Shown one piece after another: positions 46,661 to 57,762 of a stretch of DNA of 64,000 bases; the first letter of the stretch is position 1, and every line of letters begins with the position of its first letter. The DNA comes from Dactylorhiza incarnata. Its lineage: Eukaryota; Streptophyta; Magnoliopsida; Asparagales; Orchidaceae. The position numbers were made by a program, and so were the translations under genes. The DNA lies in contig JAWHQI010000099.1 in NCBI GenBank assembly GCA_033032865.1, positions 4,453,501 through 4,517,500 on the forward strand, read 5' to 3'. The notes below the pieces were generated by a model. That model was not told where the DNA came from. It did no database searches and saw only the letters and a program-made list of their open reading frames with translations.

Positions 46661-46849
46661 AAAGTGTATCTGGTGTGTTTAGTGATTTTGGCTCATGCAA
46701 ATGCTTTGAAAATTTGTCCATGCCTTAGACATGATATCAACCACCTCTAGTTAAAAATTCGACTCATGTGCATGAGTTAATTTCTCTAAACTTCAAGTTG
46801 AAGTTTTGGACTTAAGGGTGTAGGAAAAATTGGGGTGCATTTAGCAAGA

Positions 46850-47715
46850 ATGTAATAAATGACAATTAAGGATAAATACACCTTGGAAAATTATGAAACT
46901 TAGGCACTGATGTTTTAAGGTCAATATCATACTACTGTAATTTTATCAGAATTTATTGTGACCGGTAGATGGTGGTTGTAGTGTAAACCCTTATTGGCAC
47001 ACCACTTGTATTAAATGAATATTATGGACAAATAATCCTTGGAAAATTATGAAACTTAGGCACTGATGTTTTTAGGTCAATATCATACTTCTGTGATTTT
47101 ATCAGAAATTATTGTGACCTGTAGATGGTGGTTGTAGTGTAAACCCGTATTGGCACACCACTTGTATTAAATGAATATTATGGACAAATACTCCTTGGAA
47201 AATTATGAAACTTAGACACTAATGTTTTTAGGTCAATATCATACTTCTTTGATATTATCAGAATTTATTGTGGCCTGTTGATGGTGGTTGTAGTGTAAAC
47301 CCTTATTGGCACACCACTTGTATAAAATGAATATTATGGACAAATACTCCTTGGAAAAATGTGAAACTTAGGGTTTGAGGTTTTTATACCAATATTATGC
47401 TACTGTGAATTTATCAGAATTTATAGAGATCTATAGATGATACTTGTAGTGTAAATACCTATTTGCACCCCATTCTTGTTAAATAGAAATCATGGTCAAA
47501 TAATCCCTGGAAAAATGTGAAACTTGGGGTTTGAGGTTTGTAGACCAATACTATACTATTGTGAATTCATCAGAATTTATAGAGATCCGTAGATGATACT
47601 TGTTGCGTAAAACTTTACTTTCATCCCATCTATTTGAATAGAAACTATGATTAAGAATTCCCTGGAAGAGTAAGAAATGTAGGATTTGAGGTTGTTAGAT
47701 CCTTACAAATTGTGA
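46850..47715 (+). repeat. 156-bp tandem array, 6 copies (3' LTR)
   Basis: CC(T/C)TGGAAAA motifs at 46881, 47037, 47193, 47349, 47505 and 47660. One unit of the GCACTGATG-type more than in the 5' LTR. Confidence 0.88.
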
Positions 47716-48404
47716 ACCTATGGTAAGAACTTGGAACTCATTAGGACTTGATAGGACCAAGGTTGCATATTAAGAGTCAAACCTAGTTCAATTCCACCTT
47801 GGTATGTGAATCGTAGAAACTGAAAACATAGATTCGGACCCCTTCCTTATGGTCGCCACCCCCAGAGTTACTAACTCTAAGAAAATTGCAGATGCCCAAT
47901 TAGGTTGAAGGATTAATCACCAAGGGCAGTCATCAGAAATAAAGACGGGGTGCGTTTAGTGAAACTAACAATTCAGGAATTTGGCAAGGACCTATTTAGG
48001 GAGGCGAAGGATGACTTAGCAAGAAGTGTAAACTGGGATAGAGAGACAACACAAGGAAATAGACGGTCACTAGGAATGACGTGGTTCGTGTTCAATAGAA
48101 CATCGACACATGTCTGCCCGAGTCAAATGGTAATCCACCCTAGGATTTTAGAACAATTGGAGAGTAAATGGATATACTAGAATGGGTAGCAACAAAATAA
48201 AATAATTATCCTGGAAAGGGGGATTTAGGCTTCAGTCACCATCACATTCCCTAGTACCGTTGCGAGCCTTTCACCGGGTAATCCACGGTAAGTCCATGAT
48301 TCACCCCAAGCTTCTAAGAACAACTAACAGTAGACAAGAGTAGTAAAGTAGGAGAACTTGAAACATAATCTCCCTCCCAAATTTGGGAAGGAATGAAATA
48401 AGTA

Positions 48405-48800
48405 AGGACTGGGATAGTCCTGCGAGCGGTAGGCTTGGGTTATAAGGAAGGACTAAGATAGTCCTGCGAGTGATAGGCTCGGGTTATAAGGAAGGACTGG
48501 GATAGTCCTCCGAGCGGTAGGCTCAGATTATAAGAAAGGACTAGGATAGTCCTGCGAGCAGTAGGCTCGGGTTATAAGGAAGGAATGGGATAGTCCTCCG
48601 AGCGGTAGGCTCGTAGTTTAAATATAAGACTGGTGTAGTCTAGCGAGCGGTAGGCTCGTAGTTTAAATATAAGACTAGTGTAGTCTAGCGAGCAGTAGGC
48701 TTGTAGTTTAAATATAAGACTGGTGTAGTCTAGCGAGCGGTAGGCTCGTAGTTTAAATATAAGACTGATGTAGTCTGGCGAGCGGTAGGCTCTACTTTAT
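48405..48800 (+). repeat. 44-45-bp minisatellite, 9 copies (3' LTR)
   Basis: Same unit as at 36680-37345 but with six fewer copies; five of the 44-bp type and four of the 45-bp type remain. Confidence 0.85.
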
Positions 48801-50096
48801 AAATGTTGATTTAGAATTGCGAGCTGGAGGCTCAGTAGTAAGGGTTAATACATGTTGCTTGTGTATAGATGTGGTGGGTCTTCGGTTCTGTCTTAGTCGT
48901 CACACGGACAGCAGTTCGTTGACTCGGCAGTGCTAGTGGTTTTATGGTGGTCAGGTTGTCTTACTGCGCGTCCGACAGGACGGATTCCCTAAACCCTACC
49001 TGTCCAATTCAGTTTAGTACGCTGGAGCTCGTGAGTACCGGGTACCGGTATCATAGTGTACGTTATGGCCTGGGTCTGGTAGTGTGACTTACCCACCTAG
49101 GTGAGGAGACGCCTGCTCCTCTGCCACCATTTGACCACTACGGGAGGTGCCCGAGAGGTTAGCTACCTCCAAAAAGTGGGAACTAAAGGTCTGTACGTAC
49201 AGAGTCGTGTGCGTGAGTTGCAACATTGCATACCATTGCATTGCATATCATAGCATAGCATTCTTGCATAAATCAGAGACCTCATCGTATAAATTAGTAT
49301 GGGCTCTTTTATACGATGAGTTTACCTTAGTGCCAGATCCCTTAGCTTATGTGCTTTTGTGTGTGCATATAAGTTAAGGTTACATTTGTAGCTGCTCTTA
49401 TTTGTTATATCTACTTCTTTATATTGCATTGTGTTTTACTTAATGCTGTCGCACTATACTCTGCTAGCATAGAATTATAATTATTTAATGTTCAGTAATT
49501 ATAAACCATGCTAGTCTAGCCACATGTCACCTGCTTTTGATTTACCCCTTGATGTCCTCCGCTTCCTCCTCCCGCACTATGCCTAGGAGTCGCGGGTGGA
49601 GGCGGAGAGGAATATGCTGAGTCTTATACACTGACGGTCGGTGGACCTCATCATTTTAGGGATGATGTGTCGGAACTGCAGGACCCCGTTCAGGAGACAG
49701 GACAGGAGGACGAGATGAAGCAGAGGAGCCATTACACATCGTCGCAGCAGCAGCTACAGATGCATGAAGACAGAGTTTGATAACTTCCGCATAGATGTAG
49801 AGTGAGAGTGTTGTTGCACTATATTTGAACATGTACTGGGCGTAAGCCCCTTTTCTTTTAGTTCTTTCTCATCGTGGACATTATAATCTTGTATTATGAT
49901 AAATTTATAATGTGATTTTGTGGACTTGTGTCATTTAATACTTTAATTACCGTGATTATGGTTGGCCTAGATGATGATGAATAGCCGGCAGGATCGGCGT
50001 TTGTGGCGGCGACCATCGGGTGTAATGGTGTCGCTGCAAGACGGCGGTTCTGGGCGGTAAGACCCGGTTTAAAAGCAAAAAAAAGAGGGTCTTACA

Positions 50097-50101
50097 CAAG
50101 T
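50097..50101. repeat. Target-site duplication CAAGT, right copy
   Basis: Matches 31352-31356. Confidence 0.92.
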
Positions 50102-50604
50102 CACCTTGGGTTCCTAAGGGATATTAAAATCTGTCTTGCAGGGTAGTCCATTTAGCCAATCAAAAGCAAACAATGCTAATGGACAATAAGTGATCCAGGC
50201 TTAACTCTGGACTAAGAAAAACCTCATCATATGCCATGATGCATTGGTTAAGCGGGAGCTTGGACTATTGTCTACCTAAAGGAGAGCTGTAGGAAAGAAG
50301 TCAGAAAGGGGGAGAAATGGCATCAATATGTTCAAGACACGATGCTCAAGAAGACCTCAAAGATAGGGGGAGACACAAAAGAAGAGACATCAAATCAAGG
50401 GGGAGCTACAAGCTAAAGATAGGGGGAGCCACAAAAGAAGAGACATCAAATCAAGGGGGAGCTACAAGCTTGATGTACTCATAAGTTCAGTAAAAGATAA
50501 GTAAAATCTTAAATGCTCATGCCTTCCATTTAAGATTATAACATTTATTGTCAAGTGAAAGTAGTCTTGAATTGAGATTCTGACTTCTTCAAATAGGGGG
50601 AGAT
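50102..50604 (+). other. Gag tail and 3' untranslated region of the gag-only Copia element
   Basis: Resumes gag with PWVPKGY then a stop. From there only non-coding sequence, with a 56-bp tandem duplication (50361 and 50417) holding AGGGGGAG(A/C)CACAAAAG and several other AGGGGGAG motifs; the polypurine tract AATAGGGGGAGA (50592-50603) abuts the 3' LTR. No pol sequence is present between the gag tail and here, which shows the pol deletion. Confidence 0.7.
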
Positions 50605-52638
50605 TGTTGGGAATCTTGCCCACATGATTCCTGATTTGAAGAAGTCACCAAGTAAAGAAAACTTCATTTTGTATTTGATCACTCCTTTAGCTCATAATTT
50701 CAGGAAGTTAGAGGAATGTCGTCAAGAAGAATAGGAGATATCGTCGACAAAGTATGCTTGTCGTCATGATGATGAGCAAAGCAAACTCCTGAGACTTGGG
50801 GAGTTCGTCGAACGAAGAATGAAGTTTGTCGGATGAAGAACGAAGTTTGTCGAACGAAGTTCGTCAAACGAAGAACGATGTTCGTCGAACGCAAAGACGG
50901 GACATAAGAAAACGCTGAGACTTGTCGAGTTCTTTGAACGCAGAATCTTGTTTGTTGAACGAAGAATAAAGTTTGTCAAACGAAGAATGCAGTTCGTCGA
51001 ACGCAGAAACTTTTCTACAGATTGGCAGAATCCGCTGAGAAAAGGAAGCCATCTCAGCCCAACCTCTGAGACCAATTCAAAAGGAAGGAATGTCGTCGAG
51101 AAGATGCAGTATCATCGACATCATCAAAGAAGCCGTGTCGTCGGAAAGGCTATGTAAGACTGATGCCAATGACATCGTCGTAAAGAAGGCGTGTCGTCGA
51201 GAAGACTGAAGAAGGTCAGCTGAAATCAAGCAGTTGCTAAAGCATAGTCTGTCGACATGATATCACTAATGTCGTCGAAAGAACAAAGTGATTACGACGA
51301 CAGGCTACAAGAAAGAAGATCACAGCGACACATTCAGAGATAACATATCGTTGTATATGCAAAAACGCCAGAATATCTCGTATCGTCGAGACATCAGCGT
51401 CAGAGGCAGAATCTAGAAGACATGAAGGTCCACCAAGGACTAAGGAATCAACAAAGTCTTGTCGTCGAGATATTATCCATATCATCGTAATAATGGAAAT
51501 ATCGTCGAGACGGAATTCAAATGTTGCGGACTCGCTGTCAGCATTTAATGCCACCGCTTGATTGTACAATCAGCGCGTGCTCTTAAGGAATGGGCGTCTG
51601 ACATTAAAGGACATCATATGTGACCGTTAAGTGGCTCATCAGTCCTATAAATGGGAACAGTGATGCCCTAAAAAAATGAGGATGTGAGAGACAAGAACAA
51701 AAAAAAAGAATCTCGTCGTTGCTTCAAAATACAACAGTACATTCAGCAGAGAAGAAGAACAACAAGTAGAGAACAAGAATAAAGCGTTCTCAGAAGAATC
51801 AGTCATCCACATTGACTGATAAGAAGCCGCTCCTCATCAGGCTATGAAAAGAGATTGAAGAAGTACTGTGCTTTCAAAATCTGAATAAGAAACATCTTCT
51901 TCAACATCAAGTTGCCGATCTCCATCGGGCTAAGATGACGATCTTCATCAGGCAGAAGAAACAGTTTTCATCACTATAAATCTTTTATTGTTGTAAGGAT
52001 TGAGGGCCTAATTGTCTAGCTTGAGGGCTGGAGAGCAGTGAGGCTTGAGGGCCAGGGCAGCGGACTTGTGGGGTCCAATTTTGTCTAGCTTGAGGGCTAG
52101 AGAGCTGTGAGGCTTGAGGGCCAGGGCAGTGGACTTGCGGGTCCGATTTTTTCTATCTTGAGGGCTGGAGAACTGTGAGGCTTGAGGGCTAGGGCAGTGG
52201 ACTTGCGGGTCCGAATTTGTCGAGCTTGAGGGCTTGGGTGCATTAAGGGCTTGCAGGCCTAGGTTGTAGGCACAGGACTTGCGGGTCTGTGTTGTGTAGG
52301 GCTTGAGGGACTGAGTGTCGAGCTTGTGGGCTCGGATGTAGTAGGGGCTTGCGGGCCTAGGTTGTAGGACTTGCGGGTCCGTGTTGTAAGGCTTGCGGAC
52401 CTAAAGATTTGGCGGAGTTTGCCGAGCCTAGCACACTGCTAGGTAGGCGCAAAGGGAAAGAGGACTACTCAAGACACCCTGTCTTGAGGAACCTCTATAA
52501 GTTCTTGTGTGCTTTCTGTGTTGTGTTATTCTAATCTGCAGATCTATTAATCAGAAATCAAGAAAACCTAAAGGGGATAAAATAATTTGAAAAACCTATT
52601 CACCCCCCTCTAGGTGAAAATTTGACACCCAATAAACA
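50605..52638 (+). repeat. 3' LTR of the gag-only Copia element (2034 bp)
   Basis: Co-linear with 27476-29459. Its TTCGTCGAACG array (50803-51005) has more decayed units, and its C run near the end is only C6 (against C13). Confidence 0.85.
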
Positions 52639-53708
52639 ACAAAGATCTTTGCTGCTATATGATTGTGATGAAGAGCAGCTTTCAGATCCTATGTTCTATG
52701 AGATGGAGAGAAGTAGTTGTTTCTTCTCTGTGTCTACTCTATTAGGGTTCCTGAGGAGGAAGAAGAAGAGGGAGCACAATAGAACAGTATTCTCAATTGT
52801 GATAAGTGCTCTACCCTTCTCTTTCTTCTCTTGCCTTTTATTGTCCACCTTCATATTTTTGAATTTCTTTCCCTTTCTGGTAAGACCTGAAAAGGTATTC
52901 TGCTCTGGACAATCTCTTTCATTCCTTCTTTAATACCCGACCCGTTCACCAACGTTAAGCATGTTTCCAAGAACGCTTTTTGTCCTCTTTTAGTTCTTCA
53001 TTCCATTTGAGGCAATTAAGGAGCCGTTGGGTAACAGTCTTGAGAGAGGTGGGCCATGAGAGAGGGTTCAAAAATGACAGCTGGAAAAGTGTCCCTTTTC
53101 AGTCTGTATTCAACGTTGCGTCGAGTTCTCTTCCTCCCTTATCGATGCACCTTCGAGTTCTTGTAGGAGCAGCTTTGAATTCATCCTTGCTCTGACTGAA
53201 CTCTGCAAGTCGATGTTGTGCCTATACCCAATCGACGAAAACGACGAGTTGATGGCTTGCCTCTGAACTTCATTATCTGCGTCGAGAAGAAGTCGACGTT
53301 GCGTTGACTTTAGATGGCTTCGACATGTATTTCCTTCTGCGTTGAATTGAAGTAGAGGCTGCGCCGACTTCACAAAGTAGTTGGACAGGTCCATGGCCTC
53401 TATGTCGATATCTATTCGACGTAACGTCGACTTGATCTACTCCGACAGAAAGAGTATGTTTCTTGGACTTCTTGTAAGAGTAGCGTCGACATCCATTTGA
53501 TGTTGCGTCGATTTCTATTCGACACAAATATTAACTTCACCAAATTTGTGCTTCTCTTGATATGGTCTTGAAACACTAGGTTGAGTGTGACATCCTAAGA
53601 CATATAATGACCAGATTACCCTCACTATACAATGGGTAATTTAAACCTAATTGTTAAAATCACTTTTAGATAATTTGTTAAGTTAAATCTAAGGGGTTTT
53701 TCCCAACA
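52639..53708 (-). repeat. 3' LTR of minus-strand Copia element, right (U3-side) part
   Basis: On the minus strand the LTR starts TGTTGGGAAAAACCCC at 53708, just after a polypurine tract (TAGGGGGAGAT). The region 53150-53525 is rich in GTCGA motifs such as GTCGACGTTGCGT and TTCGACGTAACGTCGAC. Plus-strand frames at 52622-53195 are not supported as genes, since they lie antisense in an LTR. Together with 26807-27475 the LTR is about 1.74 kb. Confidence 0.72.
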
Positions 53709-54108
53709 ATCTCCCCCTATTTATCTTAACAAATTTTACAATTTGAATAAAGCGATTTTACACATTTCTTTGCATAAAACAAAAATACATACAAGACATC
53801 ATAGATATAAGAAAATAACATACAATTTTTCACAGGCCATTTCATTATATTGTCAAGAAATATGTAGATATCCACATCTATTTTTCAGGAACTATAAAAC
53901 TTTATAGAGTACCTTACTGCTCCTTCTTAGGAGTTCTTCTCTTCCTTGAAAATACTTTTACCTTCCTAGTTGCAATGTTGAGAGGCTCATCATCTTCTGT
54001 AGGAGCATCTTTGGGAAGTTCCCCCTAAGACATTGCATTTACTTCAGCCTGTTGTGCAGCTTCCTGAGCAATCTGGGCAACCTCATCCAGAGTATCATTC
54101 TGGGGCTC
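53709..54108 (-). pseudogene. 3' end of minus-strand Copia interior, with the C-terminus of an unidentified ORF
   Basis: The polypurine tract lies at 53709-53719. On the minus strand a frame from 54108 down to a TAA at 53914-53916 reads as acidic and then basic sequence ending KVFSRKRRTPKKEQ, with one in-frame TAG near 54028. It is cut at 54108 by the Athila-like insertion. Its position just before the polypurine tract is where SIRE-type elements carry an extra, sometimes envelope-like ORF; the visible piece is too short to assign. Confidence 0.5.
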
Positions 54109-55665
54109 TAATGCGGAAAACTATGTCTGCAAACGACAACGGCAAGTGTACCGTGTCGAAAGTAGTATAAGTTTATAAAACTAAGGTCGTATTAGACTCG
54201 GGGAGGTCAAGTAATTCTACTTTGAAAAATCGTTATTATCTTATCAAATAGAAATTTGGAGTTTGGTTGCGAATAGTAAAACTAAAAAGACTAATAGGAT
54301 TAATTTGATAGTTTAAAAGCTAGCACCCGACCTTTGAATCACCTCGGAAATAGAGAATATTTGAATGAGAATAGAATGCAATTCTCTTGTTGAAGCGGCT
54401 TTGATCGTGGAGGTTCCCAAAGTATGAACACCCCTCTTTCGAGGTTTAGGTTCAACTAAGCTTAGGTGTATCGACCGAACTTTCGTTCTCAAATCGCATC
54501 GCCTAAGACTTGCCTTAGGTTGTGAACCTCGCTATTGAATTTTACTTCAATCCGGAAGAGTTACGTCGTCCTCTCTCGAGGGTTGCGTTCTACTCCTTTT
54601 ACCAATGAGTGATCGATTTGTCTTACGAGCCTCTCGGCTAACTAAAGAGCGAAAACAATATGAAGATTATATGTTAATGATATAGCCTCATAATAATTTG
54701 TTATATCTGAGGTTAATCGTAAGCGTTCAACAATTAGGGAAAAGCAATTACGCAAGTTATAACAATATTAACTCATCCTTGGCTCATCTCGATCGAGCAC
54801 TATAGAAATTAGCTACGCATGTAGATGGGGGAATCATTATTATACGACATGATGAAATAGGAAGAAAGTGACGATAGACAGATTGTGACAAAAATTGAAA
54901 TATAAATAATCAAAATAATATTTTATTGCATGTAGAAAGAGAGGTTACAAGAAATAAAAGCATAAAAATACAAGAACAAACAACAACACGAGGTTAGAGG
55001 CGACGAAAAATGAACAAAAGCTAAATCCTCCTTTTTCTCTCAGAACAAACTCTCAACGAGCTTGCGACTAAGACTTTATTTTCCCAAAAAAATTATCCTC
55101 CCCTCCTCTCTCCAAATGCTGTATTTATAAACTAGATTACAGGAACGGCTGGAATTAATTTCATTTGGCATTACTGTTCATGCTACAGTACTTGGCCAAA
55201 TGAAATTAATTCCAACATTAATGCTGATTTTATTCTTCCGGTGGAACGTGAAACGGAAGAAGTCATCGGTGGGATCTGTGGAGGAGTCGCGTATGGAGGA
55301 GCTCGGGCTGGAGGTGGCATCTTCCTTGTGAAACGCCAAGGCTCGGATTGCTGACGTGGAGAGAGAGATGGTGGGCGGATCGCTGACGTGCAGGATGTGG
55401 CGAGATGGCAGAGTGGTTGCATGGAGGAGCTCGGAGCAGCTTCATGGTGGCGCTGGAGGTATGGGGGAGCTGGAGATGGAGGTGGACGGACTTGGAGGAC
55501 CTCGGGCAGAGCAGCAGCTGGGTGGTGGCCGAAAGTTCCATGCATGGGTGGCGGAGTGGCGATGGTGTACGGTGGTGGCCGGAGCTTGGACGGGTTGCTG
55601 TGTATATATATATATATACATATATATATATACACATATATATATATACATATACATATATATAG

Positions 55666-55697
<32 letters not shown>

Positions 55698-55941
55698 AAA
55701 CATATACATATGTATATATATGTAGATATGTAAGATAGCTTGCGACGCGACAACGGGACTTTGCGTATAAATCCCCCTAGGCCTGCCGAATCCCTACAAA
55801 ATATAGAAAATATTTATTAGTTATAGCGTACCATATTATTATTTTTTTACGAAAATTTATAAAGACATCGAACAAAATACGATAATTTATGTAAATATCT
55901 AATAAGAAATTAGCCTAAAACGATGAGTAAAATGACAGTCA
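54109..55941 (-). repeat. 3' LTR of the Athila-like element (about 1833 bp)
   Basis: The plus-strand left end TAATGCGGAAAACTATGTCTGC matches TGATGCGCAAAACTATGTCTGC at 63405, and the two stay co-linear to the window end. The minus-strand start TGACTGTCATTTTACTC at 55941 follows TAAGTATGGAGGTG, which serves as the polypurine tract. TATAAATAC is on the minus strand near 55131. The C/T- and G-rich mid-section (55240-55600) yields many shadow frames. Confidence 0.75.
55600..55735. repeat. (TA)n/(TATACA)n microsatellite
   Basis: About 130 bp of alternating TATATA and CATATA in the LTR; produces Tyr/Ile-rich spurious frames on both strands. Confidence 0.95.
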
Positions 55942-57762
55942 TAAAACACCTCCATACTTACTTGTTGCTCGTCCTGAGCAAACCATTCTTCATAAGGGTA
56001 AGAAAAACTAATGCTAGATTGAATCTTGAAACCTAGAGAGTAAAATGCGAAGTTTTATGCCGGCATGCGTAGATTTTTTTAGTAAAAAGACGTTCTTGGC
56101 ATAAATACTAATTTATGAAATAATTCAAAATGCGTTTTAATTATTTATTATCACTTTTAAAGTGAGTCGACGATCAATCTCAAAGTTATGTAAAGGGAGA
56201 AAATAGCGTGATCGCTAAGATTTAAATTACTAGATGTTGACGATCAGGGTGGCCTCCAAAGAAATCCATCAATGTCGATGGCCATAGGCTTGCCTGTTTG
56301 CACCTTCTCCACTGTACTTCATACTAAATCAACTCTATGGATCCTTAGGACTTAAGTAGGATGTAACTTAAGGCTTGGGTTTAAGGGCGGGGTAAACAAT
56401 GATAAACATGAAGGCGTATTCCACTTAAACAAAGAGTTTTGAGCTAAAAGAAAACAATGACTACCACAAAATAAAGAAGCTTTACCCCCATACTCATATT
56501 TTGTTAAGGGAAACACTCTCTTTCTCCGTCATTTATACCATTATTCTTTATAATTGGGATCATTCCAAGTATGCATGTGCCTACCTTGGTCGCATATCAT
56601 TATGAGATTTTTGCCTTTTGATGTACAAATATTTCTTTTGAATTGACACCCATGATTTGTTTGAAAAATTATCTCTTCACCATATCATCTAAAATTTTTC
56701 AACAATTTAGCTCAAAATTTAAGTGTACATGGGTTTGGATTTTTTGGTTTTGGTGGCAAAATGGTGAGGGTTTATAAAAAAAGGGTAAAAGGCTCAAATT
56801 TGTGTTAGCAACGGTAGTAATTTTAGGATTGGTTAGATGCGAGAGCTCAAACTGTCCAAAGAAAGGCCTAAGTCATTTCCATAAGGTTAATTATTCTAAA
56901 GTGCAAATGCTTTGAAAATAGCTAAAGGCAAGTTCTAGACATCGAGAAAGGACACCCTTCTATTCGATTCGAGTAATAGCTTTCTAACAATCTTCTACAC
57001 ACTCACCTACACAACTTTTGGATAAGACCAGATTCAAATTAAAAGTAAAATAAATTATTACTATGCAAATTAATAAAATATAATTTTAGATCTATGCCAA
57101 GAATTTAATTTTACACCAATACTACTCAAACACATGCATTTGACTAGAAGCACTGCACGAGTCAACAATTTTACTCAAAAGTTTCAAAAAAAAAACTATT
57201 CTTGCACAAAAAATTCTTAGTCCATATGAAAAATAAGTCTACTTTACAACTTACAATTTAGAAAGCTAGTGTTTTGATAAACTAAACAAAAAGAATACTT
57301 CCTAATATATATATATATATATAAATTTGTTCTTGGACTTCCCAAGGTCAACCCGGTGAAGGGCTCGCAAGGTACTAGAGGCTGTGATGGGAATTCAAGC
57401 CCAAAGCGTCTTTTCCAAGAAATTTGATTTTTATTAAATTAAATATATATATTTTCAGAAATAAAAAAATCCAACAAAATGCTATGCTACACCCCCATAC
57501 TTAAAATTAAACATTGTCCCCAGTGTTTAAAACTAAGTATGAAGATAAAAAAACTAAAATGACAATAAAGAAGATAAAAATAAATGACTAAAGGGTGAAG
57601 AGGGCTTCCCTGGTTGGTAGACGGGGTTGCCAGACAAACACTTGCAGAATTAAAGTCAACAACAAACAAGAAAAGAAATAACAAAAATAAAAAGGATAAC
57701 GTTGGGGTGCCTCCCAAAAACGTTTTGTTTACCGTCACGTAGCTTGACTAAGTGATATTTTA
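55942..57762 (-). other. 3' untranslated region of the Athila-like element
   Basis: About 1.8 kb without coding potential. On the minus strand it begins after integrase with GGGACAATGTTTAATTTTAAG and TATGGGGGTGTAGC (57480-57530), contains one copy of a 90-bp repeat (57331-57420) and an (AT)n run at 57306-57322, and ends with GCTCAGGACGAGCAACAAG before the LTR, a motif common at this place in Athila-type elements. Confidence 0.65.
57331..57420 (-). repeat. 90-bp repeat, 3' untranslated copy
   Basis: About 93% identical (6 differences by eye) to 63183-63272 in the leader, same orientation. It contains CTTGGACTTCCCAAG, whose arms CTTGG/CCAAG can pair. Confidence 0.88.

Larger units (their letters stand above)
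31357..50096 (+). mobile_element. Non-coding giant-LTR retrotransposon derivative (LARD-like), 18.7 kb
   Basis: LTRs 31357-40409 (9053 bp, of which 1761 bp is a solo-LTR insertion with its duplicated 5 bp) and 42909-50096 (7188 bp) start TGTAACATCCCCAG and end GGGTCTTACA. The interior of 2499 bp has no coding capacity. A primer site with TGGTATCA follows the 5' LTR, and CGGGGACGAAATTG near 42880 before the 3' LTR is the mark of plant chromoviruses, so the helper was probably of that type. The long non-coding design matches LARDs, but these LTRs exceed the 4.5 kb I recall for the named examples. About 4 substitutions in the first 310 aligned LTR bases suggest a recent insertion. Confidence 0.88.
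42909..50096 (+). repeat. 3' LTR of the giant-LTR element (7188 bp)
   Basis: Same start and end as the 5' LTR. Differences: no solo LTR, a C26 run at 43929-43954 where the 5' LTR has a short one, six instead of five 156-bp units, and nine instead of fifteen 44-45-bp units. Confidence 0.9.
27476..52638 (+). mobile_element. Gag-only Ty1/Copia element, split by an 18.7-kb insertion
   Basis: LTRs at 27476-29459 (1984 bp) and 50605-52638 (2034 bp) start TGTTGGGAATCTTGCCC and end CACCCAATAAACA. Without the insertion the element would be about 6.4 kb. Its interior holds a primer site, a gag reading frame and a polypurine tract but no protease, integrase, RT or RNase H. Such gag-only LTR elements have been named TR-GAG in plants; they depend on enzymes from relatives. 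No clear target duplication is visible at its ends (AAAAT left, ACAAA right). Confidence 0.82.

Noticed and set aside
52622..53195. Possible host gene between the gag-only Copia and the Athila-like element
   Set aside because: The stretch is bounded by TGTTGGG and a polypurine tract on the minus strand, which identifies it as LTR sequence.
55183..55753. Overlapping frames of 90-166 codons on both strands
   Set aside because: Generated by the (TA)n microsatellite and a low-complexity G/C-rich part of the Athila-like LTR.
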